Assembly: GCF_029961185.1 (NCBI RefSeq)
Contig: NZ_JASBQQ010000001.1
Coordinates: 600,552 to 664,551, forward strand
Reading direction: 5' to 3'
DNA length: 64,000 nucleotides
Origin: Albidovulum aestuarii
Lineage (GTDB): Bacteria > Pseudomonadota > Alphaproteobacteria > Rhodobacterales > Rhodobacteraceae
Shown: piece by piece, positions 36,148 through 43,968 of the stretch
Layout of the letters: every line of letters begins with the position of its first letter
How positions within the stretch are numbered: position 1 is the first letter of the stretch
The notes under the pieces: model-generated
The model's database searches: none
Seen by the model: the letters and a program-made list of their open reading frames with translations, nothing else
Told to the model about the DNA's origin: nothing
Program-made: the position numbers and the translations under genes

Positions 36148-36749
36148 CCGCGCGCCGGGCGGGGCTTGTGGGCTGCACGACCTGCGGGCGCGTCCATGCG
36201 CGGCAGGCGGTGGTCTGCCACCGCTGCGGCAGCCGGCTGGCCAGCCGTGACACGGGCAGCCTGCAACGGGTCTGGGCGTGGCTTTTCGCCGGGATGATCG
36301 CCTACATTCCGGCCAACCTTTATCCGATGCTCGTCACCTCAACCTTTGGCAAGACACAGCAGAACACCATCGTCGGCGGTGTAATCGAGCTCTTTGAGCA
36401 CGGCTCTTGGGGCGTTGCACTGATCGTTTTCGTGGCGTCTGTGCTGATCCCGATCGGCAAGTTCATTGCCATCGCCTATCTGGCAGTGTCGGCCCGCTCC
36501 GCCGTGGTCATCCGTGGCCACGGTCGTCAGCACCTTTACGAAGTGGTCGAATTCATCGGCCGCTGGTCGATGATTGATGTCTTTGTCGTTGCGATCCTCG
36601 CCGCCCTCGTGCAGCTCGACTTCGTCGCCACCGTCCACCCCGGTATTGCCGCCGCGAGTTTCGCGCTTTCGGTTGCCTTCACCATGATTTCCGCGCAGAA
36701 CTTCGATCCCAGACTTCTCTGGGACGCCTATGAGGCTGACGACACGTGA
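36114..36749 (+). CDS. pqiA: PqiA-type membrane protein, second half
   Basis: A 211-residue paralogue of the preceding protein. A zinc-ribbon (CTTC and CHRC near residues 21-24 and 35-38) precedes four helices; IPANLYPMLVTSTFGKTQQN and EVVEFIGRWSMIDVFVVAIL are PqiA signatures. The start is taken at MENARRTQS, overlapping the first half by 34 bases; an ATG five codons earlier is possible. Its stop codon overlaps the GTG start of the MCE gene (GTGA), so translation of all is coupled. Confidence 0.87.
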   Translation: MENARRTQSVLTARRAGLVGCTTCGRVHARQAVVCHRCGSRLASRDTGSLQRVWAWLFAGMIAYIPANLYPMLVTSTFGKTQQNTIVGGVIELFEHGSWGVALIVFVASVLIPIGKFIAIAYLAVSARSAVVIRGHGRQHLYEVVEFIGRWSMIDVFVVAILAALVQLDFVATVHPGIAAASFALSVAFTMISAQNFDPRLLWDAYEADDT

Positions 36750-38830
36750 CCGATCCGAAACCCGCCGACCTCGATATCTCCACTTCGCGTCCGTCGTTCT
36801 GGCGGAACCTCTCTTTTGTCTGGCTGGTGCCGGTGCTGGCGCTTGTCATATCGCTTGGCCTCGCGTGGCAGAGCTTTTCCGAGCGCGGCGTCGCGATTAC
36901 CATTTCCTTTCCCAATGCGCCTGGCGTCACCCCGGGTGAAACCACCCTGCGCTACCGCGACGTGGTGATCGGAACGGTCGAAAACGTCACCTTCAGCGAC
37001 GACCTGTCGCGTGTGGTTGTCCATGCCCGGGTCGACAAGGACGTGGCCCCCTTTATCGACGACAAGGCACAGTTCTGGATCGTCAGCCCCAAGGTCTCCA
37101 CGCGCGGCATCACCGGCCTGTCGACGGTCCTTTCCGGCGTCTATATCGAAGGCGCCTGGGATCAGGAGCCGGGGGCGGAGCAATATGCCTTCGTCGGGTC
37201 CGATGGCCCACCACTGGAACAGCCCGGCCGGCCGGGGCGGCGCATCACGCTCATGACCACCGACGGCAGGCTGATCTCCGAAGGGGCACCGGTCTACTAT
37301 CACGGCGTTGAAGTGGGGCGCCTGGAAAAACCGCGCCTGACGGTCAGTTCCGACGCAATCGTCGTCGATGCCTTTATCGAGGCCCCGCATGACCGGCGGC
37401 TGAACTCGGCCACCCGGTTCTGGGACACGTCGGGCTTTTCGGTCTCGCTCGGCGGTCAGGGCCTGACACTCGATTTCGACTCCATTGCCTCGGTCGTAGC
37501 CGGTGGGGTCAACTTCGATTCGGTCTATGAAGGCGGCGAGCCGGTTAACACCGGCCATGTCTTCACGATCTATTCGGATGAGGCAGAGGCGCGGCGCAAT
37601 CTCATTGCCCGCTCGACCGCCGATGCGGTCTCCATCGCCGCCGAATTTGGCGAATCCGTCTCGGGCCTCGAGCCGGGGGCACCGGTCCAGTATGGCGGCT
37701 TCAAGGTTGGCGAAGTGTCCGCCATTTCTGCCGATATTCAGGAAACCGATACGGGGCCGCAAATCCGGCTTCTGGCCAATCTGGCCATCGAACCCGACCG
37801 GCTCGGCCTAGCCGCCGGTGCCGGGCCGGACGAGGTGCTCGATTTCTTCGATGCTGCCGTCGAACGTGGCCTGCGCGCCCGCCTTGCCGCCGCCAACCTC
37901 TTCAGCGCCGCCCTTGTGGTGGAACTCGTGGAACTGCCCGACCTGCCGCCCGAAAGCTTCCAGCGCGAGGCAACGCCGCTGCCGATCCTGCCCAGCGTCG
38001 AGTCCAACCTGCCCGATTTTACCGCGACAGCCGAAGGGATGCTGGAACGCATCAACTCGCTGCCGATCGAGGAACTTCTGGATCAGGCGATCAGCCTGAT
38101 GGCCTCGATCGAGGCCGTGGCCTCGGCCGAAAGCACCCGCGCCGCGCCGGATGCGGTCGTGGCGCTTCTCGAAGACACCCGCGCTCTGGTCAATGACGAG
38201 GCGACACGCGCCCTGCCCGCCGATATCCGTGCCGCCGTCGCCGATCTGCGCGGGGTCGTGGCCGAACTGAAAGAGGCGGGGGCCTTCGACAATCTCGCCG
38301 CCGCCCTGAAACGCGCTGACGAGGTGGCAACGAATTTCGCCACCGCATCGCAGGAATTCCCGGCTTTGGTCGAGGATCTTCGCGCGGTCGCGGCCAAAGC
38401 GAATTCGCTGGAGGCTGAGGAGCTTGTCGCCGCCGCGACACGGGTCCTCGACAGCGCCGACAAGGTGATCGGCACCGAAGCCGCGCGCGATCTGCCACCA
38501 GCGATCAATGCCGCCCTCGGCGAGATCCGCGCGAGCCTTGCCGAACTGCGCGAAGGCGGCGCGGTGGAGAACGCCAACGCCACCATGGCCTCCGCGCGCG
38601 AGGCCGCCGATGCGGTGGCCGAGGCTGCGGCTGGCCTGCCTGAGCTTTCGGCCCGGCTCGAACGGCTGGTGGCGCAGGCCGAAGGCCTGATCGCGGCATA
38701 CGGCGACCGCTCGCAGTTCAACGACGAAACGCTTTCTGCCCTGCGCGAAGTACGGCAGGCGGCGCGCTCGGTCAGCCAACTGGCCCGCGCAATCGAACGC
38801 AACCCGAATTCGCTTCTTATGGGACGGTGA
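36746..38830 (+). CDS. pqiB: MCE-domain protein PqiB (envelope lipid transport)
   Basis: A 694-residue protein with one N-terminal helix (about 27-47) that anchors it in the inner membrane. Three MCE domains follow: near 50-130 (ITISFPNAPGVTPGETTLRY), near 160-260 (TDGRLISEGAPVYYHGVEVG) and near 285-385 (VSGLEPGAPVQYGGFKVGEV). The rest is a long, alanine-rich, helical region with repeated hydrophobic spacing, expected to form the tube that spans the periplasm. E. coli PqiB has 546 residues, so the helical part here is longer. The start codon is GTG. Confidence 0.9.
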   Translation: MTDPKPADLDISTSRPSFWRNLSFVWLVPVLALVISLGLAWQSFSERGVAITISFPNAPGVTPGETTLRYRDVVIGTVENVTFSDDLSRVVVHARVDKDVAPFIDDKAQFWIVSPKVSTRGITGLSTVLSGVYIEGAWDQEPGAEQYAFVGSDGPPLEQPGRPGRRITLMTTDGRLISEGAPVYYHGVEVGRLEKPRLTVSSDAIVVDAFIEAPHDRRLNSATRFWDTSGFSVSLGGQGLTLDFDSIASVVAGGVNFDSVYEGGEPVNTGHVFTIYSDEAEARRNLIARSTADAVSIAAEFGESVSGLEPGAPVQYGGFKVGEVSAISADIQETDTGPQIRLLANLAIEPDRLGLAAGAGPDEVLDFFDAAVERGLRARLAAANLFSAALVVELVELPDLPPESFQREATPLPILPSVESNLPDFTATAEGMLERINSLPIEELLDQAISLMASIEAVASAESTRAAPDAVVALLEDTRALVNDEATRALPADIRAAVADLRGVVAELKEAGAFDNLAAALKRADEVATNFATASQEFPALVEDLRAVAAKANSLEAEELVAAATRVLDSADKVIGTEAARDLPPAINAALGEIRASLAELREGGAVENANATMASAREAADAVAEAAAGLPELSARLERLVAQAEGLIAAYGDRSQFNDETLSALREVRQAARSVSQLARAIERNPNSLLMGR

Positions 38831-38834
38831 TGTG

Positions 38835-39392
38835 ATGCGGTATGCTCCGGTGATTCTTCTTCTGGCCCTTACGGCCTGTGGCGCAAGCAACGAGGCACGG
38901 TTCCTGATCGACCCGCCCGCCGCCAGTGCCGAAATCCCGGTCCGGGTCTCGACCATCGAGGTGCGCGAGGCATCGCTGCCGGCCTATGCCGCGGCGGTGG
39001 AAATCGCGCAGGCCGATGAGACCGGCGCCCTGCGCAATATCGAAGATACGCTCTGGGCAGACGATCCGGTGCGCGGGGTGACCATGGCCTTTGCCCGCAG
39101 CCTGGACGATGCGACCAGCGCCACCGTTGCGGCCGAGCCATGGCCGCTTGCGGAACCGGCGCAGGCCCGGATCGAACTCAGGGTCGAACGCATGCTGGCG
39201 AAAGCCGACGGAATGTTCGAATTCACCGGCCAGTATGCGATTGCCGCACCTGATGGCGCTCTGCGTGAGCGGGTGCGGCGCTTCGCCATCCAGACGCAGA
39301 TCGACGGGACCGGCCCAGCGGCCATTGCTGCGGCTTCGGGCCGGGCCATCGCCGAGCTTGCCCAGACGGTCGCGGCCGAACTTCGCCGCTGA
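38835..39392 (+). CDS. pqiC: PqiC-type outer-membrane lipoprotein (ABC-type transport auxiliary family)
   Basis: A 185-residue lipoprotein: signal peptide with lipobox LTAC (Cys15 or so), then the mixed alpha/beta domain of the PqiC/YmbA family (RFLIDPPAASAEIPVRVSTI, AYAAAVEIAQADETGALRNI, LWADDPVRGVTMAFARSLDD). PqiC docks the PqiB tube at the outer membrane. It starts 4 bases after pqiB; a GTG three bases earlier is an alternative start. It is the last gene of the pqi operon and converges on the GGDEF gene. Confidence 0.85.
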   Translation: MRYAPVILLLALTACGASNEARFLIDPPAASAEIPVRVSTIEVREASLPAYAAAVEIAQADETGALRNIEDTLWADDPVRGVTMAFARSLDDATSATVAAEPWPLAEPAQARIELRVERMLAKADGMFEFTGQYAIAAPDGALRERVRRFAIQTQIDGTGPAAIAAASGRAIAELAQTVAAELRR

Positions 39393-39401
39393 CCACCGGC
39401 C

Positions 39402-40469
39402 TCATGGCCAGTCGGGCTCTGGCGGGCCGCAGTCCGGCCCGTCCGTTTCCCCCTCTTCCATGCCCGGAGCATAGATCGTGCAGCGCGCACGCCCCCTGCG
39501 CTTCGAGGCATACAGCGCCGCGTCCGCATCGTGCAGCATCCAGTCAGCATCCGGCCGGTCGTAAAACCGCGACAACGTCACACCGATACTTGCCGACACC
39601 CGGCAAGTCTGACCCTCGAACACCACCGGCTGTTCGATATCGTCGATCACCCGCCGGGCGATGCGCGTGATCATCGCCTCGTCGATCGGCCCCGGCAGGA
39701 TTAATACAAACTCATCACCGCCGACCCGCGCGATGATATCGTGTCGCCGGGTCGCCGCGCGCAGGGCATTGGCGACTAACGTCAGAACCAGATCGCCTGC
39801 CCCATGGCCAAGCGTGTCATTGACCGACTTGAAATAGTCGAGGTCTATCTGCATCAGAGCGAAGCCCGCGCTGCCCCGCTCCATGCCGTCAATCGCACGC
39901 TGAAGTTCCTGATCCAGCGCGCGCCGGTTTGCCAGGCCGGTCAGCGCGTCGGTCAGTGCCTGCGCCTCCGCCGCGCGCTGCGCGACCTGAAGGCGGCGGT
40001 TCAATGCAGCAAGTTCCTCCATCACAGCGGCCTTTACCTCGGTGAGGTAAAGCAGTTCTACCGTGAGGTCGGTCGGCGCGAAATCGGCATTGGTCAGCGC
40101 ATGTTCGCGAACCGCATCGGCGACCGCGATCCCGAAAGACAGGTTGACGAGCACGCCCTGACCCTCCTGCAAAGGCACAACCAGCCCCCGCAGCGGGGTG
40201 CGCGGTGGTTCGCGCAAGGCCAGATGCAGCCGCTGCCCAGCAAGCGCCCGCAATTCCTCCATCGACTGAACCCGCGCGGGCTTGCGGATCTCGAAAACCT
40301 CCAGAAACCGCATGCCCGTCAGGGCGAACCCGTCGCAAAGCTTCGCCAGCGTGCCGCCGACCGACCGGATATGCCCGCTGGGCGCGACCCAGAGATACAT
40401 CGGCATCAGGCGGCCAAGATCGGTATCGGCCAAGAGCGCCGTATCGCTGTGCGGATTGCCGTCCATCAT
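39402..40469 (-). CDS. Diguanylate cyclase with N-terminal HNOBA domain
   Basis: A 355-residue protein. Residues about 18-150 form the H-NOX-associated (HNOBA, PAS-like) domain (MYLWVAPSGHIRSVGGTLAK, LEVFEIRKPARVQSMEEL), then a short coiled segment (AALNRRLQVAQRAAEAQALT) and a GGDEF domain with intact active site RVGGDEFVLIL and inhibitory site RRHD five residues before it. It should make c-di-GMP from GTP. Its start overlaps the stop of the H-NOX-like gene (ATGA), so it is the output partner of that protein. No EAL domain is present. Confidence 0.93.
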   Translation of the reverse strand: MMDGNPHSDTALLADTDLGRLMPMYLWVAPSGHIRSVGGTLAKLCDGFALTGMRFLEVFEIRKPARVQSMEELRALAGQRLHLALREPPRTPLRGLVVPLQEGQGVLVNLSFGIAVADAVREHALTNADFAPTDLTVELLYLTEVKAAVMEELAALNRRLQVAQRAAEAQALTDALTGLANRRALDQELQRAIDGMERGSAGFALMQIDLDYFKSVNDTLGHGAGDLVLTLVANALRAATRRHDIIARVGGDEFVLILPGPIDEAMITRIARRVIDDIEQPVVFEGQTCRVSASIGVTLSRFYDRPDADWMLHDADAALYASKRRGRARCTIYAPGMEEGETDGPDCGPPEPDWP

Positions 40470-41047
40470 GACCGCGCGGGCCCCGCGAGGTCGAAATGCC
40501 GCCCGGCCGCGAAGCGCGCTTCCAGCAATTCGATGCTGACACTGGCGGGATCGCTTTCCTCCGTCCCCGCCTCGATCAACACGAGCGCCCCATAATCATC
40601 CGCCATCGCCCGCAGAATACCGGCGAAAACCGCCGCGAAACCGCTATGGCGTGCCCGGCATGTCAGCGTATACCGCCCTGCGCCCGCAGGGGTCAGGACC
40701 AGATCGGGAATATCGAGTTCCGGCACCGCGAGCCGGACCCGTTCGGGCAGTTCGTCCAGCGATTGCAGGAAATCGACATAGTCGACCCCGCCGAACCGCA
40801 GCAACCGGCGCAAGGGTTCCAGCCCGGCAAGATAGATGCCGACATCCTCCAGCAAGGCCTCGCGCGGTTTGCCGAGTCGCCGCGCGGCAGCGACGATGAC
40901 CGCGTCGGTCAGACCGTCATCATAGCTGAGAAGCGCCTCGAACCCGGCAGCCGGAATTGCTGCCTCGGACGCCACCTTTACCCAAAGCTCCGCGCCGTAC
41001 GTGTCCCTCAGGAAACACTGGATCGACCGGTTCACCAGACCGTGCAT
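40466..41047 (-). CDS. H-NOX-fold protein lacking the heme-binding residues
   Basis: A 193-residue protein that begins MHGLVNRSIQCFLRDTYGAE, unmistakably H-NOX. Aligned without gaps to the cyanobacterial H-NOX text I remember (NLDNLHARVGL), the proximal heme His is replaced: here SLDELPERVRL, Pro101. The YxSxR propionate motif is replaced by C130-x-A132-x-H134. So the normal heme ligands are all gone. H-NOX proteins usually sense NO or O2 and control a cyclase or kinase; this one overlaps an HNOBA diguanylate cyclase and may sense something else or bind heme differently. Confidence 0.9.
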   Translation of the reverse strand: MHGLVNRSIQCFLRDTYGAELWVKVASEAAIPAAGFEALLSYDDGLTDAVIVAAARRLGKPREALLEDVGIYLAGLEPLRRLLRFGGVDYVDFLQSLDELPERVRLAVPELDIPDLVLTPAGAGRYTLTCRARHSGFAAVFAGILRAMADDYGALVLIEAGTEESDPASVSIELLEARFAAGRHFDLAGPARS

Positions 41048-41104
41048 GCTAAGCCTTTCCCTAGTCCCGGGTCAGGCTATGCGCAGTCGAGTTAAGAATT
41101 GGCG

Positions 41105-41137
41105 AAAAAACCCAGTGCGCGGGTCCGGCCCGCGCAC
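41105..41137 (-). terminator. Intrinsic terminator of the MttB-family gene
   Basis: On the minus strand GTGCGCGGG pairs with CCCGCGCAC (41129-41137 with 41115-41123, loop 5 bases), followed after TGGG by a run of six T (41105-41110). It lies 15 bases after the stop codon and separates this gene from the H-NOX pair. Confidence 0.8.
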
Positions 41138-41151
41138 ATCACGTGGCCGGA

Positions 41152-42705
41152 TCAGTAGTCAGTCGGTGCGCCGCCCTCGGATTTGCGACGGTCGACGAAC
41201 GCTTTCAGTTCCTCCTGCGCGCCCGCATCCATCGGCGGCGCCTCGAACTCCGCGATGATCGACTTGAAGATGCGATGGGCGCGCTCAGCCGTCCAGACAG
41301 CGCCATCGAGTTGCCAAGCCTCATAGTTACGCCAGTCCGACGCGATTGGCTGGTAAAAGGCAGTCGTGTAGCGGTCCTGCGTGTGCTGACAGCCGAAATA
41401 ATGACCCTCGGCCCCGACCTCGGCGATGGTGTCAATGGCGATCTCGTCCGGCCCCGTCGCCCAGACCTCGGGCTCCATATAGCGCTGCATCATCTGCAAC
41501 ACCTCGCAGTCCATCACGAACTTCTCAGGCGAGGCGATCAGGCCGCCTTCCAGCCAGCCCGCCGCGTGATAGACCATGTTGGTGCCCGACTGCATCGCCG
41601 CCCAAAGCGAGTTGCAAGTCTCCCACATCGCCTGACCGTCCGGCACGTTGGCCGCGCAAACGCCCGACGAGCGCAGCGGCAACTTGTAGAACCGCGCCAT
41701 CTGGCCGGTCATCTGCGTGGCTCGCATGTATTCCGGCGTACCGAAGGCAGGCGCGCCCGATTTCATGTCGACGTTTGACGTGAAAGTGCCGATCCCCACA
41801 GCGGCCCCTGGAGCGACGTATTGCAGAAGCGCGATCGCGGCCAGGGCCTCGGCGATTGACAGGGTCACTGCGCCCGACATCGTCACCGGCGCCATGGCCC
41901 CCGCCAGCGTGAAGGGTGTCACGATCACCGCCTGCCCGTTCCGCACAAGCCTCAGCGCCCCGTCGATCATCGGGAAATCGTGTTTCAGCGGCGAGACGGA
42001 GTTGATGTTGGTATACATATGCGGGGCGGCGCGGAATGCCTCCTGCGAAAGCCCACCCGCGATGCGCACCATCTCCATCCCGTCCTCGACGCGTTCCTTA
42101 CCCAAGGCATAGGCATGGCAGACCTTGTCGGTCAGCGTCAGCTTTTCATAAAGACAGTCGAGATGGCGGACCGAGGCATGAACGTCCACCGGCTCCACCG
42201 GATAGCCGCCCGCGAAGTGGATGCAGTTGAAATACTGCGTCAGCTTTATGAAGTCGCGGAAGCCCTCCATGAACCCCGTGACCTTGCCGCGCTCCAGATC
42301 CCAGTAGTTCGGAGGGGAAGATACGTTACCAAACAGGATATGCTTGCCGCCGAAGGGCAGCCTGCGCTCCGGGTTCCGCGGAGTAACGGTGAATTCGGCG
42401 GGTGCGCGGCCCACCATCTCCATCACGAAATCTTCGTCCATACGGACGGTATCGCCATCGACCTTGCAGCCAGCCTTCTTGAAAAGCTCCAGCGCCTCGT
42501 CGTTCAGAAACCGGATGCCGATCTCGCTCAGGATGCGCATCGCGCCTTTGTGGATGGCCTGAACCCCCTCCGGGCCCATCGGCTCGATCGGGCGGTCAGG
42601 GTTGACCGGAATGCGCCACGGCATCTGGTCTACGGCCTTGACCCCGGCCCGTTCGGCATGGCCTGCCCGGCCACCTGCCCGCTTACGCCTGATTTCGCTT
42701 GTCAT
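41152..42705 (-). CDS. Non-pyrrolysine MttB-family (trimethylamine methyltransferase-like) protein
   Basis: A 517-residue TIM-barrel protein of the MttB superfamily. Text such as AIHKGAMRILSEIGIRFLND, FGNVSSPPNYWDLERGKVTG, SGAVTLSIAEALAAIALLQY and ATGPDEIAIDTIAEVGAEGH is typical. The reading frame has no internal TAG, so no pyrrolysine is encoded; relatives of this kind demethylate glycine betaine, proline betaine or carnitine. No corrinoid-binding partner is present in the window, which leaves the methyl acceptor open. Many such genes occur in Rhodobacterales. It is 99 bases after a HAD phosphatase gene on the same strand. Confidence 0.9.
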   Translation of the reverse strand: MTSEIRRKRAGGRAGHAERAGVKAVDQMPWRIPVNPDRPIEPMGPEGVQAIHKGAMRILSEIGIRFLNDEALELFKKAGCKVDGDTVRMDEDFVMEMVGRAPAEFTVTPRNPERRLPFGGKHILFGNVSSPPNYWDLERGKVTGFMEGFRDFIKLTQYFNCIHFAGGYPVEPVDVHASVRHLDCLYEKLTLTDKVCHAYALGKERVEDGMEMVRIAGGLSQEAFRAAPHMYTNINSVSPLKHDFPMIDGALRLVRNGQAVIVTPFTLAGAMAPVTMSGAVTLSIAEALAAIALLQYVAPGAAVGIGTFTSNVDMKSGAPAFGTPEYMRATQMTGQMARFYKLPLRSSGVCAANVPDGQAMWETCNSLWAAMQSGTNMVYHAAGWLEGGLIASPEKFVMDCEVLQMMQRYMEPEVWATGPDEIAIDTIAEVGAEGHYFGCQHTQDRYTTAFYQPIASDWRNYEAWQLDGAVWTAERAHRIFKSIIAEFEAPPMDAGAQEELKAFVDRRKSEGGAPTDY

Positions 42706-42804
42706 GGTCGCGTCCCCAACTGTCGTTACCGATCACAATCGGATCGGCGGCAACGGGAATCGCATCGCTCCGCGACATCGGGCGTCGTTTTTACACCGCC
42801 GCCT

Positions 42805-43515
42805 TCAGGTCTCGGCCATCGCTTGTCGGTCGATCCAGTCCGGCAGATGACCGATATCGGGAAGCACAGCATCGGCAAGGGGGGCAAGTTCCTCCTTCCC
42901 GGCCACACCAGTCAGAACGGCAACCGTCCGCATCCCAGCCTCGCGACCGGCAATCAGGTCGTGGCGGCTGTCGCCGACCATTACGACCTCATCCGGAACC
43001 AGCCCCTGCGCCCGCGCGAACGCCAGTAGCGGGCCGGGATCGGGCTTGGCCCCGTATCCGCTGTCAAAACCGGAAACGAAGTGAAAGAACCGACCGACCC
43101 CCGCGCTTGCCAGATGCGCGGTCGCCGGTTCCTCGGCATCGTTCGTTGCAAGTCCAATGCGAAGACCGCGCGCCGTAAGGCGTTCGAAGAGGTCCTCCAG
43201 CGGCACTGCGGCCACCTGCTCGGTCGTGGCCGAGACGGCATTCATCCGCGCGACCAGCACCGCGCGGTCGGCCCCCGGCAGATGCTCCAGAAGATAGGTG
43301 GAAATCTCGGCTGGGGTCCCCGCTATCACCGGGCTGTCCGGCGCAAAGACGCCTGTATCGAGATCGAAGCCCACAGCGCGGCCAAGCACCCCGGCAAGCG
43401 CCTCCGATCCCCCGGCAAGTTCGGTCAGCATCACGCGGGCCCAGTTGCTCCAGGTCGCGTTGAAATCGAACAGGGTTCCGTCCTTGTCGAAGACAAGTCC
43501 TCGTATCTCAGCCAT
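42805..43515 (-). CDS. HAD-family phosphatase, phosphoglycolate phosphatase-like
   Basis: A 236-residue hydrolase of the HAD subclass with an alpha-helical cap. FDKDGTLFDF has the nucleophile Asp and the general acid Asp; IGLATNDAEEP has the Thr/Asn of motif II; GAKPDPGPLLAF the Lys of motif III; and VGDSRHDLIAGREAGM the acidic motif IV. The start MAEIRGLVFDKDG fits the family; the frame is open 20 codons upstream without similarity. Substrate is probably a small phosphate ester; phosphoglycolate is only one option. Confidence 0.9.
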   Translation of the reverse strand: MAEIRGLVFDKDGTLFDFNATWSNWARVMLTELAGGSEALAGVLGRAVGFDLDTGVFAPDSPVIAGTPAEISTYLLEHLPGADRAVLVARMNAVSATTEQVAAVPLEDLFERLTARGLRIGLATNDAEEPATAHLASAGVGRFFHFVSGFDSGYGAKPDPGPLLAFARAQGLVPDEVVMVGDSRHDLIAGREAGMRTVAVLTGVAGKEELAPLADAVLPDIGHLPDWIDRQAMAET

Positions 43516-43584
43516 GGGTATCGTTCCGATCCGAAATGAAGCCAGACACTGCACCAGGACAGGCACCGAAGGCAACGGCGTGTT

Positions 43585-43914
43585 TCAGGTCCAGTGCGTC
43601 TCGGCACCGCCCGGCAGGGCCTGACGCGCAGCCATCGGTTCGGTATAGGCCAGCTCCTCGGCGTCGCAAAAGGCCACCACCCAGGCATCGTCCATCAGGA
43701 TGAAATCCAGCACCGAGGACAGGAAGACCGGGTCGGAGGCGCGGTTACGAAGGTCATCGGGCGCCGTTCCGCTGGCACCGAGGAAGACCGGAAGAAGGTC
43801 TTCATTGCCGACAAGCCAGCTTAGCGCACGCAGTGCGATCGTGTCGGCGATATCCCGCCTGCTGTCCGACTTATTTCCCACGTCCTGCCCCACTCGAAAG
43901 TTTTTCTTAACCAT
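43585..43914 (-). CDS. DUF3572 protein
   Basis: A 109-residue protein. ADTIALRALSWLVGNEDLLP, VFLGASGTAPDDLRNRASDP and FLSSVLDFILMDDAWVVAFC cover the whole DUF3572 domain, a small all-helical alphaproteobacterial family. It is divergent from pleD, an arrangement I recall from many Rhodobacterales and Rhizobiales, so a tie to PleD signalling has been assumed but is not shown. The N-terminus before residue 20 is poorly conserved and the ribosome site is weak. Confidence 0.87.
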   Translation of the reverse strand: MVKKNFRVGQDVGNKSDSRRDIADTIALRALSWLVGNEDLLPVFLGASGTAPDDLRNRASDPVFLSSVLDFILMDDAWVVAFCDAEELAYTEPMAARQALPGGAETHWT

Positions 43915-43968
43915 TGCAAACAAATGATGAGGGCACCGGATGACGAAGTAAACACGATGGAGCGTCTC

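Noticed and set aside
41152-42705. Pyrrolysine codon in the MttB-family gene
   Set aside because: The frame is continuous with no internal TAG, so it belongs to the non-pyrrolysine branch.
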